Of a stretch of 64,000 bases of DNA, positions 57,398 through 64,000 are shown one piece after another. A program made the position numbers and the translations under genes. The stretch comes from Bombyx mori. Taxonomy: Eukaryota; Arthropoda; Insecta; Lepidoptera; Bombycidae. Numbering within the stretch: position 1 is the first letter of the stretch; each line of letters starts with the position of its first letter. The stretch spans positions 2,234,501 through 2,298,500 of the forward strand of contig NC_085126.1 in assembly GCF_030269925.1 (NCBI RefSeq), in the 5' to 3' direction. The notes under the pieces are model-generated. The model made no database searches and had not been told where the DNA came from. It was given only the letters and a program-made list of their open reading frames with translations.

Positions 57398-57822
57398 CTG
57401 GAAATAGAAATATTTTTTTGTGTTAGAGAAAACGGATAATTCGAGTGAGTCGCCTAAATCGCTTTCAATCGATCCTATTTAGATATGCATTCACTTCATA
57501 CAGAAGCTATTTCCTCCGCGTGAATCTGAGAGTAAATATGAAGCCGTCAGCCTTAGCTTACCATAGCAAGTATCGAGATAATGAGGTCTGAATTTACTTT
57601 TACACTGCTTCGTAGGCAAAAACAATACGCGCTAATATAGTGTTTACAAAGCCATTTGTTATCTATGGGCGAAACTAGAGATAGGCCGGTTTTGCATCAA
57701 AGTTTATTCAGTTTTAAATAAATTACAATAGACATATAAGCACGAATATGAAAAATTGTGCGTTATGTCACTTTTGCGCCGACGGCCTCGTATATTGTAT
57801 AGACTTGCTATCACATCCATGG

Positions 57823-58014
57823 ATATGGAGCCCATAGACATCCACAACGTAAGTGCGCCACCCACCTTGAGATATAAGTTCTATGTTCTCAAGTATAGTT
57901 ACAACGGCTGCCCAACCCTTCAAACCGAAACGTGTTACTGCTTCACGGCAGAAATGGGCACTGTTGTGGTAGCTACCCGCGCGGACTCACAAGAGGTCCT
58001 ACCACCAGTAATTT
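57823..58014 (-). repeat. Bm1 SINE in a caspase intron
   Basis: atggagcccatagacatccac to cctaccaccagtaat; the poly-A end is missing, the headless boundary is intact. Same strand as the gene. Confidence 0.85.
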
Positions 58015-58131
58015 ACCATTCGTCTCAAGTTTTTAAAGAGTCATATGTTAAAAAAAGCTTATTCACGTGTGCTCACAGTCAGACAATAATGTGGGATATT
58101 GCTGAGCTCAGACAAAGTAAGCTAAATATAC

Positions 58132-58286
58132 CTGTGTGATGGTTTCCCGGAGTAAGAACTGTGCAATATCAGCATATCCGCTTCAATTGGCAACACGTAA
58201 GGCTCCAAGTCTTCGTCCAAGTCCTTCCTTAGCTTTCCCGACCTGAAAACTGCCGCACCCTGCATCTCCTCTTTGCCCCTGCATGC
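58132..58286 (-). CDS. Caspase gene, active-site exon
   Basis: Minus-strand exon with acceptor tttgcag (58286) and donor GTATAT (after 58132). It opens with ACRG, the last four residues of the caspase active-site pentapeptide QACRG; Cys is the nucleophile and the Gln should come from the previous exon. It continues through the p20/p10 linker, with several Asp suited to processing (KDLDEDLEPY), then VLPIEADMLILHSSYSG, the conserved ADxL..xS strand of the small subunit. Two bases are left over and are completed by the next exon (SHR-HEVDGSW). The upstream p20 exons with the catalytic His were not found up to 64000. Confidence 0.85.
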
Positions 58287-58299
58287 CTGCAAAGTTTTA

Positions 58300-58634
58300 G
58301 AATTTTGGGTTTTATAGAAAACTTATCAAGTTAAGCTTTTAATATGATAAGAAACGGGGCTATAGCTACCATTCATTCATTCATTCGTGCCGATAAAACC
58401 TAGGAAATATTGAAAATACCGGTAATTGTAGAACAATTTATTAAAAATGAAATAAACGGGTCCTCGGACCATGGAAGCCCCACAAATACTAGAATCAATA
58501 ATCTGGGCTTATGTTAATTATCAGAACGCGTCAGTACAAATTCGGAGGCACCGTCTGTATGCGTAGCGGGATGTTAATTCTCGCCTAGGCAAAGCTCGAA
58601 ATGGAAAGTGAGAAGTCACCCTAGATGGTGGTCT
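58300..58634. other. No recognised feature
   Basis: Checked for caspase p20 exons on the minus strand; none was recognised. Confidence 0.4.
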
Positions 58635-58878
58635 AACTGGTGGTAGGACCTCTTGTGAGTCCGCACGGGTAGGTACCACCACCCCGCCTATTTCTGCCGT
58701 GAAGCAGTAATGCGTTTCGGTTTGAAAAGCGGGGCAGCCGTTGTAACTATACTGCGACGTTAGAACTTATATCTCAAGGTGGGTGGCGCATTTACGTTGC
58801 AGATGTCTATGGGCTCCAGTAACCACTTAAAATCAGGTGGGCTGTGAGCTCGTCCATCCATCAAAGAAATAAAAAAAT
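58635..58878 (+). repeat. Bm1 SINE, headless form
   Basis: It starts taactggtggtagg and ends aataaaaaaataaaaaa, directly before the Jockey-type fragment. Confidence 0.88.
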
Positions 58879-58887
58879 AAAAAAAAC

Positions 58888-59431
58888 TTAGATGGACTTC
58901 CATCCTCTCACAAAGCGTACTGGCAGCTAGCTAGGACTCTTAAGTCGAACCCCCGAGTTACAGACTGATACACCTCCTCTCAACTATAGGCAAACTTTAT
59001 GAGCATCTCCTCCTTAAATGCCTCTGAAACTTTGTCATCTTAAAAGGCTTCTGTTCAGTTTCGATTCCGTACCTATACTTGTGCATCTAACAAGGGCACC
59101 GCTTCACGTAGCACATTTTAGTATGGTCCCACAGAGTCCCTCCCCATAGGAGCCCTCGTCTTCCCTTCAACTCTTCGTTACCGCGAAGAAGTTTAGCTAA
59201 GTTTTGATTTACAAACCACTACTACATGGAAGTGCCCAACAGACTTCTTGTCGAACTGTACGTTACGTTACCTAATTAAACAAACCCGCTCTCGCTCCTA
59301 TCTAATCTCAGCCAGAGTCCCGCAAGGTTCCATTCTTTCCCCACTGCTCATTAGTTTGTACATCAATGATCTATCCTGATCGCCGGCGACCCAGCTAGTC
59401 ACCTTCGCCGATGGTATGGCCCTTCACTACT
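58888..59431 (+). pseudogene. Jockey-type LINE reverse transcriptase, left part
   Basis: PSSHKAYWQLA-type text, then a deletion, then LLSTIGKLYEHLLLKCL (RT motif 1-2 region), RVPQGSILSPLL, YINDLS and TFADGMALHY at the catalytic FADD position, here FADG. Several stops and shifts. The frame is cut exactly by the LTR element and goes on at 63251 (YSSRN). Confidence 0.78.
59427..59431. repeat. Target-site duplication of the LTR element, left
   Basis: ctact, repeated at 63251-63255 on the other side of the element. Confidence 0.85.
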
Positions 59432-59550
59432 TATAATAAAACAATGTTTTCAAGACATAGCATAAAAATATAATAATGATAGATGGTAAAAATGACAATG
59501 TGTTCGAAGTATATTTCAAATAATGGAATATGAAAAAGAAGGTTACAACA
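59432..59550 (-). mobile_element. 3' LTR of Gypsy-type element, 119 bp
   Basis: Identical to 63132-63250 over all 119 bases. On the minus strand it begins TGTTGTAACC and ends TTTATTATA, so the ends are TG..TA rather than TG..CA. A purine-rich tract (ggaagga) lies directly before it as the polypurine primer site. Confidence 0.9.
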
Positions 59551-59584
59551 TTCCTTCCATACAACATCCAACATAGATGGGGAT

Positions 59585-62417
59585 CTAAATCTCGTTGATC
59601 AGACGGCGGGGTGCCTGTATACGTCGATTACTTCGACGCGGAGCAAATGGCACAGGAGTGGAGACCGGAGCAGGTGAGGAGTATAACTTCGAATGCTGTG
59701 AAGGTGAATTTGGAGAAATTTGTACATTTGTAGGTGACTGCGGTGTAGGTAATGGTACTGCTGCCGAATTCTTGTTTTTAGTTAGCCTTTCGTCAATTGT
59801 TGTGTCCATTCCAATGTCTGGAGAAGCAGTCGCCGGCAGCATAGAAGAATGCGCCCTTTCATTCCTCGGGGTTTCTGAGGTGGAGGACTCGCGTGGCCTG
59901 ATGTGATCAGTGTCTTCGTTTTTCTAGTCCTCCTGGTGTTGAAACAATATATGAATATTTATGTTTTCGGGATGTAATTACCGCTGGTTCCCATATTTTA
60001 TCATTGCGTGTTTTAATATATACTTGGTCACTTGGTCGGTAACTCGGTGATGTGGTACGAATGTTTTCTTTTACTTGTAAATACTGCATTAATCTTCTTT
60101 TGTCTGGCCGAATGTTGGAAAGTATGCAATTCAATTGTCGTCCAAACATCATCTCAGCTGGAGATTTACCAGTGGACGAGTGCGGAGTGTTTCTGTATGT
60201 AAACAAAAATTCTAATAGTCGGCGCTCAAGATTTGTGTTGTCTACCGATGCCATTCTATTTTTGAATGTTCTGACTAAACGTTCTGCCAGCCCATTTGTC
60301 CGAGGATGATATGGAGATGATGTGACATGTAAAATAGACTGTTTTGTGCAATATTCTTTAAATTCATAAGATGTAAATTGAGGTCCATTATCGGATATAA
60401 TCATTTTTGGTAAGCCAAATGTACAAAATATGTTATCTAATGTAAGACAAAGTGATCTGGTGTTAATGTGTTTCATCGGTCGTATTTCCACCCATTTGGA
60501 GAGAGCGTCGCACAATACCAACCAATACGATCCTTCGAACGGTCCAGCAAAGTCGATATGGATTCTCTCCCATACTTCTTCTGGTATGGACCAGGAAAAT
60601 ACAGGAAGTTCAGGATTACAAGGGCGGTTCTGTTGGCATCCGGTACATTTCTTGACAAATAATTCTATGTCTTCGTCAAGGTTAGGCCACCAAACATAGT
60701 AACGTGAAAGTGCTTTCATAGCAGAAATGCCAGGATGTCCTCGATGAAGGTATGTAAGAATGGCTTTTCGGAGTGCTGTAGGTATAACGATGCGTCCTTG
60801 CCTCATAAGTATCTTATTCTCAACAGATAATTCAGTCCGGTTTCTGTAGAATGGTTTCATTTCTGGATTGTAATCTGATTCTCTCCAGCCGGTTTTTAAA
60901 TTTTGACAAACTTTTGTGAGTATATGATCCTTTGAAGTTGTTTTCATAAGTAACTGTTCTGATAGATTAAGGTCAGTCATTCGAGTGCTCAAAAGACGTA
61001 GATCTATTTTATGTACAAGCCCTTCTGTCTCGGAGGGTTCAGTTTCAGGGTTTGGTAATCTGGAAAGGCAATCAGCTAATGTGTTATTTTCACCTTTCCT
61101 GTAGTAAATGTCATATTGATAACTTCCCACTACTAGGGCCCATCTTACCAATCGGTTATTGGCTAGTTTGGGAAGGTTGCGGTGTGCACCCATAATATGT
61201 ATAAGAGGCTTATGGTCCGTAACTAGATTAAATTTCGTTCCTCTCAAGTACTGATCAAATTTTTTTATACCAAATACTATTGCTAAAGCTTCACGATCAA
61301 TAACGGAATATTTCATTTCCGCTGGACGTAGTTTCCTTGAAGCAAAAGCAATTGGTTGTTCTATGTTCGAGTCTTTGTGGAATAATACTGCACCCAATCC
61401 CTTTTCGGAAGCGTCACATGCTAAATAAAGGGGACGTTTCTCGTCAAATGCAATTAATGGTTGTGAAGAAGTTATGCATTTCTTTGTATCTTCAAATATT
61501 CTGTTTTCATGATCAGTCCAACGCCACCTATTTTTTTCACTAGTTAGATCGTGAAGATCCGAACAAATCCCGTGAAGATGTGGTACAAACCGTTCGTAAA
61601 AATTAACTAGTCCTAAAAATGATCGTAGTTCTTTTGCATTACACGGTGCTGGAGCATTAGTTATGGCATCAATTTTAGATTTGGTTGGGTGGATGCCATG
61701 TTTATCTATTATGTGACCTAGGTATTCAATCTGATTCTGTAAGAAATTACATTTCTTTAAGTTAACTTTTAGGCCAGCGTTTTGTAAGCGATCGAATACA
61801 ATAGACAAAGTTTGTAAATGTTCTGAAAGATCTTTCCCTGCTATAGCTATGTCGTCAAAATATACAGCTACATTGGTGATATCGCCTAGCAGTTGATCCA
61901 GAAAATGTTGAAAAATTGAAGGAGCAGTCGATATTCCAAAAGGCATTCTATTGTATTGGAAATACCCTTTATGGGTTGACAACGTTAAGTACTTTTTCGA
62001 ATCTGGTGCTATTTCAAATTGTAAGTATGCGTCTTTAAGGTCTATTTTTGAAAATAATTTACCGTTTGCGAGATTTTAGCGTAGTTGATCGAAAATTGGA
62101 ACTGGGTGAAGATGTTTAATAAGTACTGGATTAAGTGTAGTTCTGTAGTCTCCACATATCCTAACTTCCCCTGTAGATTTCAGAATGTTAACTGTGGGTG
62201 TAGCCCATTCAATAGGTGTAATATTAGGATCTACTTTTTCCACTATCCCTTCTGAGATCAGACGATCTAACTCCCTTTCTATATTCTTTTTCATGCTGAA
62301 TTTTATAGGCCGTGCAGGAAGGTGGATCGGTTCAGCTTCTGGTTTGACATGTATGTTTACGTAATAATTGTTAACTTTTCCTAGTTTTCCATCAAAGAGT
62401 TGTACATGTTTATCCAA
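59585..62417 (-). pseudogene. Gypsy pol: reverse transcriptase, RNase H, integrase
   Basis: The main 691-codon frame (61982-59907) has the RT MPFG and YFDD box (residues 41-44), an RNase H start with LACDAS (about 190), an integrase HHCC zinc region (HPGISAMKALSRYYVWWPN, CTGCQ), and the integrase D,D-35-E residues in IDFAGPF, ISDNGPQF and GLAERLV. The frame continues upstream to 62417 with RT motifs 1-2 but is cut by TAA at 62076-62078. Near the C-terminus, an extra base in the T-run 59919-59923 shifts the last 100 or so codons into the frame ending at 59585. All catalytic residues remain. The element is not competent as it stands: a stop, a shift, a SINE insertion and missing gag. Confidence 0.9.
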
Positions 62418-62427
62418 TATTCGTCGT

Positions 62428-62885
62428 TAGAAGTCGTCGTGGCCTAACGGATAAGACGTCCGGTGCATTCGTATCTAGCGATGCACCGGTGTTCGAATCC
62501 CGCAGGCGGGTACCAATTTTTCTAATGAAATACGTACTCAACAGATGTTCACGATTGATTTCCACGGTGAAGGAATAACATCGTGTAATAAAAATGAAAC
62601 CCGCAAAATTATAATTTGCGTAATTACTGGTGGTAGGACCTCTTGTGAGTCCGCACGGGTAGGTACCACCACCCTGCCTATTTCTGCCGTGAAGCAGTAA
62701 TGCGTTTCGGTTTGAAGGGCGGGGCAGCCGTTGTAACTATAATTGAGACCTTAGAACTTATATCTCAAGATGGGTGGCGCATTTACGTTGTAGATGTCTA
62801 TGGGCTCCAGTAACCACTTAACACCAGGTGGGCTGTGAGCGCGTCCACTCATCTAAGCAATAAAAAAAAAAAAAAAAAAAAAAAA
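62428..62885 (+). repeat. Bm1 SINE, full length, nested in Gypsy pol
   Basis: Head gtcgtcgtggcctaacgg with B-box-like ggtgttcgaatccc, the segment ATTATAATTTGCG, body and a 23-A tail. It is the most complete Bm1 here and a useful reference. Gypsy coding continues on both sides; no clear target duplication was seen. Confidence 0.95.
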
Positions 62886-63020
62886 GTCATCGGTGTTGAT
62901 GTTTTGATGGAGTATACTGGTTTTGGAAATTCCATTTCAAAAACTTCACTCCAATGTAAACCAAATAACATTGGTTTGGCATTTTTCATTACGACCACAG
63001 GTAGAAGTTTTTGCAGTCCT

Positions 63021-63022
<2 letters not shown>
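62886..63022 (-). pseudogene. Gypsy pol, upstream piece cut off by Bm1
   Basis: The minus-strand frame includes KLLPVVVMKNAKPMLFGLHW and IKTSTPMTF, the linker between protease and RT in Gypsy-type Pol. It begins directly at the A-run 63023-63099. Confidence 0.7.

Positions 63023-63099
<77 letters not shown>
63023..63099 (+). repeat. Run of 77 T
   Basis: Uninterrupted T (A on the element's sense strand) between primer site and pol of the Gypsy-type element, where gag should be. Confidence 0.95.
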
Positions 63100-63101
<2 letters not shown>

Positions 63102-63113
63102 CGTTTTCTTCTT

Positions 63114-63130
63114 TCCCATCCTCGTCGCCA
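63114..63130 (-). promoter_or_regulatory. Primer binding site for tRNA-Ser(GCT)
   Basis: tcccatcctcgtcgcca on the plus strand equals the 3' end of tRNA-Ser(GCT) with CCA. It lies 1 base inside the 5' LTR, where reverse transcription is primed. The tRNA identity is from memory of the conserved animal tRNA. Confidence 0.85.
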
Positions 63131-63131
63131 A

Positions 63132-63250
63132 TATAATAAAACAATGTTTTCAAGACATAGCATAAAAATATAATAATGATAGATGGTAAAAATGACAATG
63201 TGTTCGAAGTATATTTCAAATAATGGAATATGAAAAAGAAGGTTACAACA
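63132..63250 (-). mobile_element. 5' LTR of Gypsy-type element, 119 bp
   Basis: Identical to the 3' LTR at 59432-59550. Confidence 0.9.
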
Positions 63251-63385
63251 CTACTCAAGTAGAAATATGTCACTAAACAACCGTTATTCACAGTAAATTG
63301 CACCCAAATCGCATCCACCAGCTTAGGACAATGTTTCGGACGTGGCGCATGGACATCAAGCACATGAAAAGTCATTTACTTGTAA
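63251..63385 (+). pseudogene. Jockey-type LINE, right part after the LTR element
   Basis: It begins with the second ctact and continues the interrupted RT: YSSRNMSLNN, then in another frame LRTMFRTWRMDIKHMKSH, the block after the FADD box in Jockey-type RTs. Confidence 0.72.
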
Positions 63386-63689
63386 GTTAAAAATCTCGTT
63401 TGCAAAATATTATTAGGCTGTTAAAATATATATGTATGTTTATACTTAAGAAGGAATACGAATATGACGTTATCGTTGCAACATACACGGATATCCTCTT
63501 GAAACCAGATGTAAAACTGACTCATCAGGAAATAAAGAAGTACGCATTATCAAGATAAACGTCCAATATCATTGTAATCCACAAAATATTATCATTCCAT
63601 GATAATGATATTTCTTCTTTATTTATAGTCAATGTTTTGAATGTCAACGCGTATTAAGCCGAGCGGTAAAAGGCGTTTTTCACAGGATG
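63386..63689. other. Unrecognised stretch
   Basis: A 57-codon frame (to TAA at about 63558, containing VATYTDILLKPDVKLTHQEI) looks coding-like but has no recognised family. Not called as a gene. Confidence 0.3.
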
Positions 63690-63915
63690 GATTTCTGGCG
63701 GTCTAGGGGCTAGCTTTAGCTTTAATGGGACGGCTGAACAACCTAGAAGCTCACCCACAAGTTTGGCAAACAGCTGATCCATCGCAACGAGGCCTAATAG
63801 CTCAAGGGCAACTGTTTTGCAAGTGCATTAACCACCAGATCAGAATCGCGAACCCTGATAAAATCTGGTTATAAACTCAGCGGACTGATGTTATGTTCCA
63901 CATCGAAGTTTTAAT
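63690..63915 (-). repeat. Eroded LINE-like fragment (family 3)
   Basis: acaagtttggcaaacagctg, gagctcaagggcaact-like and accagatcagaatcgcgaacc follow the order of 22937-23205. Confidence 0.45.
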
Positions 63916-64000
63916 GTGAACTGACTTATATTTGACTGCTATCAGCGTTAAAACGAGGTGCCTCCAAGAGCATTAAGAGTGGATCATCAGGCTGTATCTA

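Larger units (their letters stand above)
59432..63250 (-). mobile_element. Gypsy-type LTR retrotransposon, gag-less, nested in a Jockey LINE
   Basis: Two identical 119-bp LTRs and 5-bp flanking ctact define a 3.8-kb insertion. In element order it has the 5' LTR, a primer site of 17 bases complementary to the 3' end of tRNA-Ser(GCT) (63114-63130), a run of 77 A (63023-63099), a piece of pol, a nested Bm1, the rest of pol and the 3' LTR. The gag and protease region expected between primer site and pol is missing; the A-run marks the place. Confidence 0.9.

Noticed and set aside
57756..58139. 127-codon plus-strand frame
   Set aside because: It is the antisense of a Bm1 copy and of the caspase exon.
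59595..59906. 103-codon plus-strand frame
   Set aside because: Antisense of the Gypsy pol C-terminus.
62428..62510. tRNA gene (Arg-like start)
   Set aside because: It is the head of full-length Bm1, followed by the SINE body and poly-A.
62835..63375. Protein-coding frames with long Phe or Lys runs
   Set aside because: They are translations of the 77-T run and the Bm1 tail.
1..64000. CRISPR arrays, operons, bacterial features
   Set aside because: Introns, SINEs, LINEs and Helitrons show animal nuclear DNA; no regularly spaced repeats were seen.
58300..64000. Upstream caspase p20 exons
   Set aside because: Searched on the minus strand for SHG-, GKPK- and FFIQ-like text; none recognised, so they are assumed to lie outside the window.

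Overview
The window looks like nuclear DNA of a moth, most likely the silkworm Bombyx mori or a very close relative. It is AT-rich and intron-rich, and it is crowded with Bm1-type SINEs, 3' ends of several non-LTR retrotransposons, lepidopteran Helitrons and short inverted-repeat elements. There is no bacterial gene organisation, no CRISPR array, no rRNA gene and no free-standing tRNA gene. The species call rests on recognising the Bm1 SINE; no search was run.

Two host genes can be supported, both on the minus strand and both partial. At 16737-17985 two exons encode the N-terminus of a secreted TINAG-like / Swim-like protein: a signal-peptide-like hydrophobic run, a cysteine-rich segment and a somatomedin-B-like knot. 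At 54857-58286 three exons with matching splice phases encode the C-terminal half of a caspase, from the ACRG of the active-site pentapeptide through the small subunit. They continue into an unexplained tail of about 120 residues, the most interesting protein feature here. Exons 5' of both genes, and the catalytic-like part of the first, were not found and may lie outside the window. Three weaker coding candidates (23588-23938, 42181-42270, 53299-53484) are flagged as unrecognised.

The rest is a record of mobile DNA. Region 1-9 kb: Helitrons, Bm1, an RTE-like LINE with two in-frame stops, a mariner transposase remnant and a foldback element present twice. Region 9-16 kb: LINE 3' ends, a hAT-type MITE inside one of them, more Bm1 and other MITEs. 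Region 18-54 kb: mostly repeats separated by AT-rich sequence without visible genes. This part includes a second hAT MITE, a candidate Helitron ending at 40564, a foldback element at 50498-51051 and a local duplication at 47-48 kb. Region 58.6-63.4 kb is a nested stack: a Jockey-type LINE split by a Gypsy-type LTR element with identical 119-bp LTRs, itself split by a full-length Bm1.

The host genes do not form a pathway or operon. Both have introns colonised by Bm1 and other repeats. Intron limits were inferred by eye from splice-site motifs and reading-frame continuity, so exon ends should be treated as models.
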